Below, piece after piece: positions 1-10,055 of a DNA stretch of 64,000 nt. How positions within the stretch are numbered: position 1 is the stretch's first letter; each line of letters starts with the position of its first letter. Position numbers and translations under genes: made by a program. Source of the DNA: Testudinibacter aquarius (GTDB lineage Bacteria > Pseudomonadota > Gammaproteobacteria > Enterobacterales > Pasteurellaceae); NCBI RefSeq assembly GCF_004342725.1, contig NZ_SMCP01000013.1:1-64000 (forward strand), in the 5' to 3' direction. Below the pieces are notes generated by a model. The model saw nothing but the letters and a program-made list of their open reading frames with translations, did no database searches and was not told the origin of the DNA.

Positions 1-42
1 TAGGCTTCATCTAATCTAAAAAAGTATTTTGACCCACTACGC

Positions 43-81
43 CCAAAATAAAACCCACTATCCATAAAAATTAGTGGGTTT
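43..81 (-). terminator. Rho-independent terminator of the deo operon
   Basis: A 10-bp perfect stem (51-60 with 72-81, AAACCCACTA/TAGTGGGTTT) with an 11-nt loop is followed on the minus strand by a T-rich tract (complement of 43-50). It lies 80 bp past the deoD stop and fits as the end of the minus-strand operon. A second hairpin (AAGCAGC/GCTGCTT, about 102-120) lies between this one and deoD but has no T-run. Confidence 0.75.
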
Positions 82-160
82 GTCAGCAGTCTGAAGCAGC
101 CTTTCGGCTGCTTTAGAGAGTTGATCATCAGTTGATCGTAAGACCGCACTTTTGCTAAAT

Positions 161-880
161 TTAGGCTTGATCGCCGATCAGCACGGATTCCAATGCGATT
201 TCGATCATGTCGTTGAAGGTTAATTGACGTTCTTCAGCGCTGGTTTGTTCGTGGGTACGGATATGGTCGGAAACGGTGCAGATACACAGCGCTTTGGCGC
301 CGAATTCAGCGGCAACACCGTAAATACCGGCGGCTTCCATTTCTACGCCCAAAATGCCGTATTTTTCCATCACATCGAACATCGCCACATCCGGCGTGTA
401 AAACAGATCGGCAGAGAAGATGTTACCGACCCGCACGTTTACCCCTTTTTGTTTCGCCGCTTGCACCGCTGCCTGTGTCATATCAAAGTCGGCAATTGCG
501 GCAAAATCATGATCTTTAAAGCGAATACGGTTGACTTTTGAGTCGGTACAAGCACCGGCACCGATCACCACATCACGCAATTTGACATCCATTCGTACCG
601 CACCGCAAGAACCGACACGGATGATTTTGTTGACACCGTATTCGGTGATCAGCTCTTTAGCATAGATCGAGCAAGACGGAATCCCCATGCCGTGCCCCAT
701 AACCGAAATTTTGCGCCCTTTATAAGTGCCGGTGTAACCCAGCATATTACGCACATTGGTCACTTCTTTGGCGTCATCTAAAAAGGTTTCTGCAATATAT
801 TTAGCGCGCAGCGGATCGCCCGGCATTAAAACAACATCGGCAAAAGCGCCGTCAACAGCATTAATATGTGGAGTTGGCAT
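161..880 (-). CDS. deoD: Purine nucleoside phosphorylase, DeoD type
   Basis: Cytosolic enzyme that splits purine (deoxy)ribonucleosides with phosphate into free base and (deoxy)ribose-1-phosphate. The 239-residue length is that of the hexameric bacterial DeoD family. Typical segments are visible: [12 protein letters not shown] near the N-terminus (phosphate site), MGHGMGIPS around residue 62, GSCGA near 92, and [10 protein letters not shown] near 180 (base and ribose binding), then CTVSDH with the catalytic Asp. It is the last gene of the minus-strand group nupC-deoC-deoB-deoD, 40 bp after deoB. Its sugar-phosphate product is the substrate of DeoB and then DeoC. A terminator follows at 43-81. 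Confidence 0.97.
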   Translation of the reverse strand: MPTPHINAVDGAFADVVLMPGDPLRAKYIAETFLDDAKEVTNVRNMLGYTGTYKGRKISVMGHGMGIPSCSIYAKELITEYGVNKIIRVGSCGAVRMDVKLRDVVIGAGACTDSKVNRIRFKDHDFAAIADFDMTQAAVQAAKQKGVNVRVGNIFSADLFYTPDVAMFDVMEKYGILGVEMEAAGIYGVAAEFGAKALCICTVSDHIRTHEQTSAEERQLTFNDMIEIALESVLIGDQA

Positions 881-920
881 AATTTTAGTCCTCTTTTTTA
901 ATCAGTTATTTTTAATTCAA

Positions 921-2153
921 TTATTTATTAAAGTTAATCATTGATGTGCCGTAATCCATTGGCGACAGGTCAAAATAATTAGCAATGGTTTGTCCGATGT
1001 CGGCAAAAGTTTCACGTTTGCCCAAGAAGCCTTTCGGTACCTCGCTGCCGTACAGCAACACCGGCACATGCTCACGGGTGTGGTCAGTACCTGTCCAAGT
1101 CGGATCACAGCCATGATCAGCGGTAATAATCAGTAAATCGCCCTCTTCCACCAGTTTCAATACTTCCGGCAGACGCGAATCAAAATATTCCAACGCTTGG
1201 GCATAACCTGCCACATCACGGCGATGGCCATAGTCCGAATCAAAATTGACAAAGTTCGGGAACACAATCGTATTATCACCAGCGGCTTTGATCTCAACAA
1301 TCGTTTTGTCGTAAATCTCTTCCAATCCGGTTGCTTTCACTTTGCTCGTGATGCCGGTGTGGGCATAAATATCAGCGATTTTACCGATAGAAACCACTTC
1401 GCCTTGTTTTTCGTCGACCAGTTTTTGCAGTACCGTGGCTGATGGTGGTTGCACCGAATAATCATGGCGGTTGCCGGTACGTTTGAAATTACCGGCTTTG
1501 TCACCCACAAACGGACGGGCAATGACACGACCGATATTGTAGCCTTCCAACTCTTCACGTACGATATGGCACAACTCATACAATTTCTCCAAGCCGTACG
1601 CCTCTTCATGGCAGGCAATCTGGAATACGGAATCGGCAGAAGTATAGAAAATCGGTTTGCCGGTTTTCATGTGTTCTTCGCCCAAATCATCCAGAACAAC
1701 GGTACCGGAGGAGTGGCAGTTACCCAAATAGCCCGGAATACCGCTCTTTGCTACGATTCGGTCTAACAGTTCTTGTGGGAAGCTGTTTTGATGATCTTTA
1801 AAATAGCCCCAATCAAACAACACCGGCACCCCGGCGATTTCCCAGTGACCTGATGGCGTATCTTTACCGGATGAAATCTCTTTGGCAAAGGCATAGCCGC
1901 CGATCACGTCTGCATCGCCATCCATTCCTGCCGGCACACGCCCGGTTGATTCTTTTGCTGCCAATGCCAACCCCAATTTAGTCAGGTTAGGCAGTTTTAA
2001 CGCACCGCTGCGCTCGGCGTTATCCGCTTTGCCTGCTGCACATTGCTCAGCAATATGCCCTAAGGTATCAGACCCGACATCTCCAAATTTATCCGCATCG
2101 GCGGCAGCCCCGATTCCAAAGGAATCCATCATTAAAATAAAGACTCTTTTCAT
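921..2153 (-). CDS. deoB: Phosphopentomutase
   Basis: Interconverts (deoxy)ribose-1-phosphate and -5-phosphate, linking nucleoside phosphorolysis to DeoC and the pentose phosphate pathway. It has 410 residues, close to the usual ~407. Alkaline-phosphatase-superfamily metal sites are visible: the N-terminal [12 protein letters not shown] (Mn-binding Asp), [11 protein letters not shown], the nucleophile region PSGHWE with nearby Thr, and the C-terminal [11 protein letters not shown] and TDHTREHVP. It lies between deoC (45 bp upstream) and deoD (40 bp downstream) on the same strand. No thymidine phosphorylase gene (deoA) is present in this cluster, unlike E. coli deoCABD. Confidence 0.97.
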   Translation of the reverse strand: MKRVFILMMDSFGIGAAADADKFGDVGSDTLGHIAEQCAAGKADNAERSGALKLPNLTKLGLALAAKESTGRVPAGMDGDADVIGGYAFAKEISSGKDTPSGHWEIAGVPVLFDWGYFKDHQNSFPQELLDRIVAKSGIPGYLGNCHSSGTVVLDDLGEEHMKTGKPIFYTSADSVFQIACHEEAYGLEKLYELCHIVREELEGYNIGRVIARPFVGDKAGNFKRTGNRHDYSVQPPSATVLQKLVDEKQGEVVSIGKIADIYAHTGITSKVKATGLEEIYDKTIVEIKAAGDNTIVFPNFVNFDSDYGHRRDVAGYAQALEYFDSRLPEVLKLVEEGDLLIITADHGCDPTWTGTDHTREHVPVLLYGSEVPKGFLGKRETFADIGQTIANYFDLSPMDYGTSMINFNK

Positions 2154-2198
2154 GTTATTTTCCTATTGTTATGACTATTGTTATAACTATTGATATCA

Positions 2199-2990
2199 CT
2201 AATATCCACTCGTTGTTTTAGACTGGCTTTTACCACTTAAAGTTCCCAACAAATCGTTCAGCAACCCAGAGGCGCCAAAACGGAAATGTGTCGGGTTGAT
2301 CCAGCCAGCGCTGAGAATATCTGCGGCTAATTGCAGATACTGCTGTGCATCTTGTGCGGTGCGTACACCACCGGCCGCTTTAAAACCGACCCGATCTTGC
2401 ACTTGCAAATCCACAATGGTTTGTAACATAACCGCAGCGGATTCCAAGGTCGCATTGACTTTTACTTTACCGGTCGAGGTTTTGATAAAATCGGCACCGG
2501 CACGAATCGAAATTTCAGATGCCAAACGGATCAACTCCGCTTGCTGTAATTCACCGCTTTCGATGATCACTTTCAACAGCACGCCATTCTCGGCACAGAC
2601 TTGTTTACAACGACTGACCAAATCGAAACCGCACTTTTGATCACCATTGATCAAAGTGCGGTATGGAAACACCACATCGACTTCATCTGCACCGTAAGCA
2701 ATGGCTGCTTTGGTTTCAGTGACCGCAATTTCGATGTCGTCATTGCCGTGTGGAAAATTGGTTACGGTGGCGATTTTCACCTGGTTCAAGCCAAGCTGGC
2801 GCAAGGTTTTGCGCGCAATCGGAATAAAGCGTGGGTACACACAAATCGCCGCCGGCGAACCAAAATCTGTTTTTGCCTGCCGGCACAATTCGATAATCAC
2901 CGCATCGCTGTCATTATCGTTTAAGCTGGTCAAATCCATCAAACTTAACGCCAGTTTGGCTGAAGTCTGTCTATTTTCTAATCTATTCAT
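2199..2990 (-). CDS. deoC: Deoxyribose-phosphate aldolase
   Basis: Class I aldolase that cleaves 2-deoxyribose-5-phosphate to glyceraldehyde-3-phosphate and acetaldehyde. At 263 residues it matches the longer, enterobacterial DeoC type. The Schiff-base lysine lies in [11 protein letters not shown] and the second conserved lysine in [11 protein letters not shown]. The beta-strand segment [10 protein letters not shown] is also typical. It is the first catabolic gene after the transporter nupC, with a hairpin in the 84-bp spacer. An inverted pair of uptake signals at 2628-2662 lies inside the coding region, which is unusual because such pairs normally sit between genes. Confidence 0.96.
   Translation of the reverse strand: MNRLENRQTSAKLALSLMDLTSLNDNDSDAVIIELCRQAKTDFGSPAAICVYPRFIPIARKTLRQLGLNQVKIATVTNFPHGNDDIEIAVTETKAAIAYGADEVDVVFPYRTLINGDQKCGFDLVSRCKQVCAENGVLLKVIIESGELQQAELIRLASEISIRAGADFIKTSTGKVKVNATLESAAVMLQTIVDLQVQDRVGFKAAGGVRTAQDAQQYLQLAADILSAGWINPTHFRFGASGLLNDLLGTLSGKSQSKTTSGY
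2628..2662. repeat. Inverted uptake-signal pair inside deoC
   Basis: ACCGCACTTTTGATCA and TGATCAAAGTGCGGT form a long near-perfect inverted repeat with a 4-nt loop (one extra T on one arm). Both arms contain the 9-bp Haemophilus-type uptake signal. The reading frame of deoC runs through it without a break. Confidence 0.8.
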
Positions 2991-3025
2991 TATGACACTA
3001 CCTTGTTACATAAAATACCAATGAC

Positions 3026-3050
3026 AAACACCACGCCTGGCGTGGTGTTT
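3026..3050 (-). terminator. Hairpin between nupC and deoC
   Basis: A 10-bp perfect stem (AAACACCACG/CGTGGTGTTT) lies 24 bp after the nupC stop. On the minus strand it is followed by TTTGTCATT, a weak U-tract. It may act as a partial terminator or mRNA-stabilising hairpin that lets nupC and the deo genes be expressed at different levels. Confidence 0.5.
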
Positions 3051-3074
3051 AAATATTAGCAGTTTTTTGACGAA

Positions 3075-4346
3075 TTATCCGACTAATACTGCACCGGTCA
3101 AACCGATAAACAAGCCGGCAATTGCGGCACTCATCAGGTTCGACAAAGAACCGGCGATAACCGCTTTAATCCCTAACCGAGCGACATCGGAACGACGGTT
3201 TGGCGCCATAGTACCTAAACCACCAATCAAGATTGCAATAGAGCTGAAGTTAGCGAAACCACACAAAGCAAAAGTAATGATAGCTTTAGTTTTTTCAGTC
3301 AGCACCATCGGCGCTTCGGCACCCAGATATTTGACAAAATCCATGTAAGCCACAAATTCATTGATGACTAATTTTTGTCCGATCATTGAACCTGCGACTT
3401 GTGCTTCATTCCATGGCACCCCGATAACATATGCCAACGGTTGGAACACCCAGCCTAAAATAATTTGCAGTGACAGCTCCGGATAGTTAAACCAACTGCC
3501 GATACCGCCGATAATCCCGTTCAACAAGGCAATCAAGGCGATAAATGCCAATAACATTGCGCCTACATTCAGTGCCAACTGCATACCGGAAGACGCCCCC
3601 GCAGCAGCGGCATCTAACACATTAGACGGTTTTTCTTCCACCGCATCGTGATCCAAATCATCATGCGGATGTTCAGTTTGTGGAATCAAAATTTTAGCAA
3701 ACAGCAAGCCACCCGGTGCCGCCATAAACGAGGCTGCAATCAAATACGGCAACGGTACTCCCATTTGGGCATAACCGATCATGACTGCCCCGGCAACCGA
3801 CGCCAAACCACCACACATAATCGCAAACAGCTCTGATTCGGTCATTTTGGCGATATACGGTTTCACAATCAACGGCGCTTCAGTTTGCCCAACGAAAATA
3901 TTGGCGGCTGCCGACATAGATTCTGTTTTGGAGGTTTTCAACACCAGTTGCAGGAAACCACCGATAATTTTGATCACCCACTGCATTACGCCGATGTAAT
4001 ACAACACTGAAATCAACGATGCGAAGAAAATGATGGCTGGCAATACCCGTAACGCAAACACGAAACCACCACCGCCAAAGACCTCGAACATTTTGTCGCT
4101 GACCAAGCCGCCAAATAAGAAACCGATACCATCATTACCATAATTGATTACTTTCTGTACACCTTCCGCAGCAGCTAAAAGTGCATCACGCCCAGCCGGC
4201 ACATAAAGAATCAATGCACCGATACTGACTTGAATCGCTAATGCTCCCAACACCGTACGAAGGTTAATCGCTTTACGATTGTTTGATAATAGGAATGCAA
4301 TGCCCAACAGCACAATGATGCCTAATATGCTCATTAATGAGTCCAT
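3075..4346 (-). CDS. nupC: NupC-type concentrative nucleoside transporter
   Basis: Inner-membrane cation-coupled nucleoside symporter of the CNT family, 423 residues against about 400 for E. coli NupC. The chain is almost wholly hydrophobic. Family motifs include [15 protein letters not shown] (the conserved QTEAP), [28 protein letters not shown] and [17 protein letters not shown], which build the substrate and ion site. It begins the nucleoside uptake and breakdown block that continues with deoC, deoB and deoD. The 218-bp AT-rich gap upstream (4347-4564) probably holds its promoter, but I could not assign boxes there. Confidence 0.93.
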   Translation of the reverse strand: MDSLMSILGIIVLLGIAFLLSNNRKAINLRTVLGALAIQVSIGALILYVPAGRDALLAAAEGVQKVINYGNDGIGFLFGGLVSDKMFEVFGGGGFVFALRVLPAIIFFASLISVLYYIGVMQWVIKIIGGFLQLVLKTSKTESMSAAANIFVGQTEAPLIVKPYIAKMTESELFAIMCGGLASVAGAVMIGYAQMGVPLPYLIAASFMAAPGGLLFAKILIPQTEHPHDDLDHDAVEEKPSNVLDAAAAGASSGMQLALNVGAMLLAFIALIALLNGIIGGIGSWFNYPELSLQIILGWVFQPLAYVIGVPWNEAQVAGSMIGQKLVINEFVAYMDFVKYLGAEAPMVLTEKTKAIITFALCGFANFSSIAILIGGLGTMAPNRRSDVARLGIKAVIAGSLSNLMSAAIAGLFIGLTGAVLVG

Positions 4347-4564
4347 AATTACCTCTAGAATAGTCTTTAAAATTTTTGTTATAAAAAATATAGCTTAAAA
4401 TATATCAATTTCTATTAAAGATAGTCGATTTGATAGCCTATTGATTGGTGCAACTATACGCCTTTTTCTAAAAAAATCTGAAAATAATTTCCATAATGCG
4501 ATCAAAATCAACTAATCATAAAAATATTCTAATTTCTTGATTAAAAACACAGCAAAATATTGAT

Positions 4565-5398
4565 TTAACAAACCGTTATTACCTTGTTGATACCGCACTT
4601 TCTGGCATATTGTTCCAGCTGATTCATATAGCCGATGTCCGGGATATAAGCCGTAATACCATCTGGATCGCGCGTGCCTTTGGCGTGCACTCGAATCAGC
4701 TTAAAAATCACTTCTGGATGCCCTTTGAGCAACGTTGCTGTCTGTTCGATCAACTCGTAACTATCAACAAAATCGAGCATCACAACCAAGCGGACTTCTT
4801 CAATTTTTCCCAGCGCTAACAGACGGCGCAAATTGTCAAGATTGCGGGTCAAATTTGCCGACTTCATTCGCTGTGTCGTGATCAAATTGTCCGGCACTTT
4901 TCCGCTCTGATTTTTACGCTCGAAGCAAAGTGCTTGCAAGCCCAAGCCACTGCCTTTCAGATCAAATAAAAATTTGTCGGTCAGCGCAATCAACTCTTGC
5001 ATCGGTTCAAACTCAAAAAAACCACTCGAATCCAAATAACAACTTAAACCCAGTTGGCGCAACGCCTGAAACAGCGGCACTAATTTACGATGGTGAATGG
5101 TCGGCTCGCCGCCCGAAATCGTCACGCCACGAATAAACGGCATTGAATCTTGAACTTGATCATAGAGATAACGCAGACTAACCCGTTTACTGTCAGCGCT
5201 GTACCTTGGAATGGTTTCCGGATTGTGGCAATACAAACAGTTCAATTTGCAGCCTTGCAGAAAAATACTGATGCGGTTGCCTGCGCCTTCAACATTAGAA
5301 AAAGGAATAATGCGGTGCAGCGGTAGCGTAATATTGGAAAGTGCGGTCAGCAAACCGCACTTTGAATCATTATCTGACAACAAACCGTTATCCGGCAT
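4565..5398 (-). CDS. yjjW: YjjW-type radical SAM activase of glycyl radical protein YjjI
   Basis: Predicted radical SAM enzyme that would install the glycyl radical on YjjI, its upstream neighbour. The cluster motif CKLNCLYC (CxxxCxxC) sits about 30 residues into the conserved part and is followed by the GGEP motif (TISGGEP). As I recall, E. coli YjjW carries an extra ferredoxin-like insertion after the radical SAM motif; here the sequence goes straight on without additional CxxC groups. I chose the ATG at 5398, which overlaps the yjjI stop by 11 bp and has AGGG 9 nt upstream, giving 277 residues. The first ~25 residues include an inverted uptake-signal pair and look unconserved, so the true start may be further in. 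Confidence 0.85.
   Translation of the reverse strand: MPDNGLLSDNDSKCGLLTALSNITLPLHRIIPFSNVEGAGNRISIFLQGCKLNCLYCHNPETIPRYSADSKRVSLRYLYDQVQDSMPFIRGVTISGGEPTIHHRKLVPLFQALRQLGLSCYLDSSGFFEFEPMQELIALTDKFLFDLKGSGLGLQALCFERKNQSGKVPDNLITTQRMKSANLTRNLDNLRRLLALGKIEEVRLVVMLDFVDSYELIEQTATLLKGHPEVIFKLIRVHAKGTRDPDGITAYIPDIGYMNQLEQYARKCGINKVITVC
5338..5363. repeat. Inverted uptake-signal pair at the 5' end of yjjW
   Basis: AAAGTGCGG and CCGCACTTT are separated by 8 nt. They form a terminator-like hairpin of the kind usually found between Pasteurellaceae genes, but here within the apparent start of yjjW. It may mean that yjjW begins downstream of the hairpin at a non-ATG codon. Confidence 0.75.
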
Positions 5399-6929
5399 TG
5401 ACATTGCCCTGATCACGCAGTTGGCGGTCAAACACCTGCGCACAGTCATCGGTTCCCGCACCAAACCAAGTCGTATCGCGCAATACTGCCTCGCCTTGAC
5501 GGAAACGTTCGACTTCGCTTTTCTTCACCAGATAGCCGGTAACTCGAATCAAATCGGTATTTTTCAGATAGGTGGTGATATAGCGATAATTCAGAGCAAA
5601 GGCGCCATCGATGATATCCACCACGGCATCAAGGTGATCAACATAGGTTTGATCAAAGACAAATAAGTCGCCAGTGCCGGATGGAAAATATTGATGATAC
5701 GGCGCGGATTGTTTTAAGTGTGCTAATAAGGTCGGCTCTTGTCCGACTTTGACCCGATGTGCCGGCGTATTCAATTTATCTTCCGCATCAATACTGGCAC
5801 CCACTTGGGCATGCAACAAATAGTGGTTGTCGGTTCTTTCGGCGTAAACCCCGATATGGCTGTCATTCACGCTTTTTAATTTTTGCATGATTGCAGTGGC
5901 AATTTCCTCACCTCGCGCACTCTGCCCAAAAGTTTCGTCCAAACCCTCTTGCCGCAACAGATGGTTGGTGGCATCAGCCAAACCGACAATCGCAAACATT
6001 CCGGTAAAATTGGTGCGCTTAATAAAGCCTTCTTGCTCCAAAAAGCTGGTCTTGAAAAAATTGCTCTGTTCGACAATAAATTGATGCCGCTTATCCATGG
6101 TAGAAAGTGCCAATTTAGCCACTTTCGGCAACAGTTGTTCCACCATTTCCGTGACCGAGCTGCAAGCTCTGGCTATCGTGCCCAAACGCAAACGAGTCAA
6201 CGTATAAGCCCCGCCGCATTCCGGCAAGGCGTTATAACAACTGGCAACGCCATACTCTTCGCCCAAATCGGCACGATAATAAGCATCATTGGCAAACGAC
6301 GGCTTGGAAACCAGCAAACAGGCTTTTGCCGCCAACTCAGCAAATTCACGCGAGGTTTTGTTTTTATCATAACGAATCGTCATATTCGGCGTCGTGTTTT
6401 CCAGCTCGATCACCGCCTGTAGGATCAGTCGTCCGGCACGGGTTTCATAAGGGCCGATATTGGCGTGACAAAAAGAGTCCGGTACGGTTTTATCAATATG
6501 ATTTAAAAAGCGTTTAATTTTGATATAGTCTTGCGCTTCATCGCAAATAAACGGCTCCAGCAAGCTGTCTAACCGTCCGATATAAACCGGAAACGTGGTA
6601 ATCGACGGAACATGGGAGTAAATAATCAGCAATCCGTCCAACACTTCATCAAGGGTTTTCGGTACCGGCAGATCCAGAAAGCGACAACCATTTTTAACAT
6701 AGACCGAATAATCCGGCAAAATGTAGCGCGGACGATAAACCGCATAGCCTTCATTCAAATCACAAATCATTTGATTTTGAAGATATTGCCACTCTTCATC
6801 GCTATAACCCAACAGGTCTCTTGGATCAAACAAACGCTCGGCAATATTACCTAATGTCATTAATTTTTGTTGATAGGTCAAATTTTCGGCTTTAACCGTG
6901 TCCAGAATATCCTGCAATGTTGCTAACAT
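5388..6929 (-). CDS. yjjI: YjjI family glycyl radical protein (DUF3029)
   Basis: Glycyl radical enzyme relative of unknown substrate. The C-terminus carries the radical motif RVTGYL, with the glycine at about residue 465 of 513, close to the end as in this superfamily. A YNALPECGGAYTLTRLRLG segment mid-protein contains a candidate active-site Cys. The start at 6929 is preceded by GAGGGAG at good spacing; an in-frame upstream ATG at 6965 lacks this. It is directly followed by its probable activase yjjW. The yjjI-yjjW pair beside nucleoside genes also occurs in E. coli and H. influenzae, as I recall, which hints at a role in nucleoside or deoxyribose metabolism under anaerobiosis. Confidence 0.88.
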   Translation of the reverse strand: MLATLQDILDTVKAENLTYQQKLMTLGNIAERLFDPRDLLGYSDEEWQYLQNQMICDLNEGYAVYRPRYILPDYSVYVKNGCRFLDLPVPKTLDEVLDGLLIIYSHVPSITTFPVYIGRLDSLLEPFICDEAQDYIKIKRFLNHIDKTVPDSFCHANIGPYETRAGRLILQAVIELENTTPNMTIRYDKNKTSREFAELAAKACLLVSKPSFANDAYYRADLGEEYGVASCYNALPECGGAYTLTRLRLGTIARACSSVTEMVEQLLPKVAKLALSTMDKRHQFIVEQSNFFKTSFLEQEGFIKRTNFTGMFAIVGLADATNHLLRQEGLDETFGQSARGEEIATAIMQKLKSVNDSHIGVYAERTDNHYLLHAQVGASIDAEDKLNTPAHRVKVGQEPTLLAHLKQSAPYHQYFPSGTGDLFVFDQTYVDHLDAVVDIIDGAFALNYRYITTYLKNTDLIRVTGYLVKKSEVERFRQGEAVLRDTTWFGAGTDDCAQVFDRQLRDQGNVNAG

Positions 6930-7004
6930 AACTGCTCCCTCAATATCCTCTACTCTAAAAAACAAATGGTATAGAATTCACCTTTCGCCCGCAAGATTAA
7001 AACT

Positions 7005-7018
7005 GTGATCACCGTCAA
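7005..7018. promoter_or_regulatory. FNR-like box upstream of yjjI
   Basis: GTGATCACCGTCAA differs from the FNR consensus TTGAT-N4-ATCAA at one position in each half. It lies about 75 bp before the yjjI start, where oxygen control of an oxygen-sensitive glycyl radical enzyme would be expected. It also resembles a weak CRP site (TGTGA-N6-TCAAC). Confidence 0.35.
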
Positions 7019-7124
7019 CTAACCGGGATATTTTTCAATTTAGCTCACTGATACTAAAAAATAATTTAGCAATTGAGCAGAACACGATTAAAATGGCGTG
7101 GATATTGCTCACTCTCGGAAATCT

Positions 7125-7784
7125 ATGACCGTTAATACCTTCAAAAAACAGTTCGCCGTTCTCCCAAAAACCAAATGGAGCGCCAGTCGGTTATGGGAGT
7201 TCAAAAGCCGGAGCTTCGTGCCGCTGTGCATTTCGCTGATCTTGGTCGGTATCGGGGAAGGATTTTTATTGGTCTCCAATCTCGGTTCTGCTCCTTGGAC
7301 AATTTTGTCACAGGGCATCGCCCTGCAAACCGAAGTCAGTGTCGGCGTTGCTTCTTTTATCGTCAGTTGTCTGGTGATGTTATGCTGGTTTCCGCTGCAT
7401 TTAAAAATCGGTTTAGGCACGGTGTTGAATATTATCTTGATCGCGATTGCGCTTGGCGTCACCGCTAAAATGGTCGCCTCGCCTGCAACCGCACTTGGAC
7501 AGATCGGCTATGCTGTGATCGGCATTTTATTGATGGGCACCGGCTCTGCGTTTTACCTCACCTGCCATATGGGCGCCGGCCCACGCGACGGCTTAATGGT
7601 CGGACTATGCCAACGCTTTAAACTCAAAGTCGGTTTGGTGCGCACCCTAATGGAAAGCAGCGTCGCCCTGATCGGCTTTTTACTCGGCGGCACACTGGGC
7701 TTTGCCACGCTACTGTTCGCATTTTCTATCGGCTGGGTTATTCAATTAACCTTATACTGCTTCACGGCTTATGACAGCAAATAG
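7125..7784 (+). CDS. YczE/YitT-like integral membrane protein
   Basis: Predicted inner-membrane protein of 219 residues with about five hydrophobic spans and a short basic N-terminus. The repeated GxGxGFLLVSNLGSAPWT and GxGSAFYLTCHMGAGPRDGLM segments are typical of the YczE/YyaS/YitT family. No transport substrate is known to me. The ATG at 7125 was chosen; an in-frame GTG at 7098 would add nine residues and neither has a strong ribosome site. It is divergent from yjjI. Its TAG stop overlaps one copy of the dispersed TAGGGTCTGTTAT motif. Confidence 0.75.
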   Translation: MTVNTFKKQFAVLPKTKWSASRLWEFKSRSFVPLCISLILVGIGEGFLLVSNLGSAPWTILSQGIALQTEVSVGVASFIVSCLVMLCWFPLHLKIGLGTVLNIILIAIALGVTAKMVASPATALGQIGYAVIGILLMGTGSAFYLTCHMGAGPRDGLMVGLCQRFKLKVGLVRTLMESSVALIGFLLGGTLGFATLLFAFSIGWVIQLTLYCFTAYDSK

Positions 7785-7794
7785 GGTCTGTTAT
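7782..7794. repeat. Dispersed 13-bp motif, copy A
   Basis: TAGGGTCTGTTAT at the 3' end of the YczE-like gene; the TAG is its stop codon. The same 13 bp recur at 31802-31814 and 34024-34036, each time at a gene end. Confidence 0.7.
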
Positions 7795-7849
7795 CTCGAA
7801 TAAAAATATTGAGCTTATATTAGAGTGATGGATTGTGGAAAAATTGGTT

Positions 7850-7926
<77 letters not shown>

Positions 7927-7953
7927 TAAGAATGGTTTTAATGACAGGTCACT

Positions 7954-7983
7954 AAAGTGCGGCTATATTAATAACCGCACTTT
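7954..7983 (-). terminator. Uptake-signal-pair terminator after gltX
   Basis: AAAGTGCGG and CCGCACTTT, separated by 12 nt, form a hairpin between gltX and the tRNA-Ala gene, both on the minus strand. Paired uptake signals of this kind commonly double as terminators in Pasteurellaceae. Confidence 0.6.
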
Positions 7984-8052
7984 GATCTGTCAATCTGATT
8001 TCTGCAATTCTTTGCAATTTTGGCATCGAATGGCGAAAATTAAATCAGTTGT

Positions 8053-9498
8053 TTATGCTGATAACTTGTTTTGGATAAACTCCAGTGCTTTTTCAATTCG
8101 CACCAAGCTGCGTTCTCTGCCGATGCCGACCAATGTCACGTCCAGCGATGGCGATTGCCCGCTACCGGTCACGGCAACCCGTAGCGGCATACCCACTTTG
8201 CCCATGCCGATGTTTAATTCTGCTGCGGTTTGCTCGATCGCTTGATGAATATCCTGTGCATTCCAGTCATCAAGTGCGGTCAGCTTTTGCAACACCACGC
8301 TAAGCGGTTCGATTGCAGCGGCTTTAAAATGTTTTTTGACCGCACTTTCTTCAAATTCAGAAAAATCTTCAAAGAAATAACGGCTTGCCACAGCCATCTC
8401 TTTTAAGGTTTTACAACGTTCGCCGAGCATTTGCACCACGCTTGCCAAACTTGGGCCATTGCTGGTGTCGATCTGCTGATCTTGCATATGCCATGCCAGA
8501 TAGCCTGCGACTTTTTCCGCCGGTAATTCGCGGATATAGTGGTGGTTCAACCATAATAGTTTATCGTGGTTAAACGAGCTGGCGGAACGACTGACCGAGG
8601 TCAAGTTAAATAACTCGACCATCTCTTCACGACTAAACACTTCCTGATCACCGTGCCCCCAGCCCAAACGCACTAGGTAATTGTTTAGCGCTTCCGGCAG
8701 ATAACCGTCATCGCGATATTCCATCACACTGACTGCACCATGGCGTTTGGACAGTTTTTGCCCGTCTTCGCCTAAAATCATTGAAACATGCGCATACACC
8801 GGCACCGGGGCACCCAGCGCTTTTAAGATATTGATTTGACGTGGCGTATTGTTGATGTGATCTTCACCGCGCACAACGTGAGTAATCCCCATATCCCAAT
8901 CGTCCACCACCACACAAAAATTATAGGTTGGCGAGCCATCAGTACGGCGGATAATCAAATCATCCAGCTCTTGGTTGCTGATCTCAATTCTGCCACGGAT
9001 CGCATCCTCAAAAACCACCGAGCCTTCGGTCGGATTTTTAAAACGCACCACGTGCGGTTGGGTTTCCTGATGCGTATCATCATGCAAGCAGTGGCGATCA
9101 TAACGTGGCTTCTCTTTATTTTGCTCTTGCTGTTCACGCAAAGTCTCTAACCGCGCTTTGCTGCAATAGCAACGGTATGCCAAGCCTTGTTCCAGCATTT
9201 GGTCGATCACTTGATTGTAACGATCAAAGCGTTTGGTTTGATAATAAGGACCGTGTTCCCAGTGCATATCCAGCCATTCCATCGCTTCCAAAATCGCATC
9301 GGTTGCGGCTTGGGTGGAGCGTTCCAAATCGGTGTCTTCAATCCGCAATACAAATTCGCCTTGATTGTGGCGGGCATACAGCCAAGAGTAAAGTGCGGTA
9401 CGTGCACCACCAACATGTAAAAAACCGGTCGGACTAGGGGCAAAACGGGTTCTGACTTTCACGCCAGGATTAAAATTGAACAGGGGTTGAATATCCAT
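8053..9498 (-). CDS. gltX: Glutamate-tRNA ligase
   Basis: Class I aminoacyl-tRNA synthetase charging tRNA-Glu, 481 residues. The HIGH-equivalent [16 protein letters not shown] lies near residue 21 and the KMSKS-equivalent QKLSKRHGA near 245. [12 protein letters not shown] and [14 protein letters not shown] complete the catalytic core, followed by the helical anticodon-binding region. In H. influenzae this gene also neighbours an LTA-synthase-like gene (HI0274-HI0275, as I recall), as here across the tRNA-Val cluster. Several uptake signals are embedded in the coding region. Confidence 0.97.
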   Translation of the reverse strand: MDIQPLFNFNPGVKVRTRFAPSPTGFLHVGGARTALYSWLYARHNQGEFVLRIEDTDLERSTQAATDAILEAMEWLDMHWEHGPYYQTKRFDRYNQVIDQMLEQGLAYRCYCSKARLETLREQQEQNKEKPRYDRHCLHDDTHQETQPHVVRFKNPTEGSVVFEDAIRGRIEISNQELDDLIIRRTDGSPTYNFCVVVDDWDMGITHVVRGEDHINNTPRQINILKALGAPVPVYAHVSMILGEDGQKLSKRHGAVSVMEYRDDGYLPEALNNYLVRLGWGHGDQEVFSREEMVELFNLTSVSRSASSFNHDKLLWLNHHYIRELPAEKVAGYLAWHMQDQQIDTSNGPSLASVVQMLGERCKTLKEMAVASRYFFEDFSEFEESAVKKHFKAAAIEPLSVVLQKLTALDDWNAQDIHQAIEQTAAELNIGMGKVGMPLRVAVTGSGQSPSLDVTLVGIGRERSLVRIEKALEFIQNKLSA

Positions 9499-9630
9499 TG
9501 CTTGACCTTGTAAATTCGAGAATAAAAATAAAATACTGGATATTGTACTATGACTGACGGCTATTGATAGATAAAATTAATCTTAGATGTTTATTTTTGC
9601 GCCAATTAGCCCGAAAAAAATAAAAAACCG

Positions 9631-9658
9631 TTGACTGCAAAGCTGCACCCATTATAAT
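9631..9658 (+). promoter_or_regulatory. Sigma-70 promoter of the tRNA-Val cluster
   Basis: TTGACT and TATAAT are separated by 16 nt and end 17 bp before the first tRNA. The sequence after the -10 box is GC-rich (GCTCGC), as expected for a growth-rate-controlled stable RNA promoter. Confidence 0.85.
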
Positions 9659-9675
9659 GCTCGCTCACAACAAAT

Positions 9676-9751
9676 GGGCGATTAGCTCAGTTGGGAGAGC
9701 ACCTCCCTTACAAGGAGGGGGTCACTGGTTCGAGACCGGTATCGCCCACCA
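9676..9751 (+). tRNA. tRNA-Val (anticodon TAC), copy 1
   Basis: 76 nt with encoded CCA. Acceptor GGGCGAT/ATCGCCC, D arm AGCTCAGTTGGGAGAGC, anticodon arm CTCCCTTACAAGGAG with TAC, T arm GGTTCGAGACC. First of four identical copies transcribed together. Confidence 0.97.
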
Positions 9752-9794
9752 CTTTTTCGTAAGTGTCTGTTTGTTGTTATAAGTTTGACCTAGC

Positions 9795-9870
9795 GGGCGA
9801 TTAGCTCAGTTGGGAGAGCACCTCCCTTACAAGGAGGGGGTCACTGGTTCGAGACCGGTATCGCCCACCA
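9795..9870 (+). tRNA. tRNA-Val (anticodon TAC), copy 2
   Basis: Identical in all 76 positions to copy 1, after a 43-nt spacer that is unrelated in sequence to the other spacers. Confidence 0.97.
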
Positions 9871-9915
9871 CTTTCCGCACAAACTTATCCCTTTGATTTT
9901 AAAGCAATCTTAAGT

Positions 9916-9991
9916 GGGCGATTAGCTCAGTTGGGAGAGCACCTCCCTTACAAGGAGGGGGTCACTGGTTCGAGACCGGTATCGCCCACCA
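9916..9991 (+). tRNA. tRNA-Val (anticodon TAC), copy 3
   Basis: Identical to copies 1, 2 and 4; 45-nt spacer upstream. Confidence 0.97.
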
Positions 9992-10055
9992 CTTAATTGT
10001 TTAAAATCAAAACCGCACTTAATCATTTGATAATTCCTCACTAATGATTATTGTC

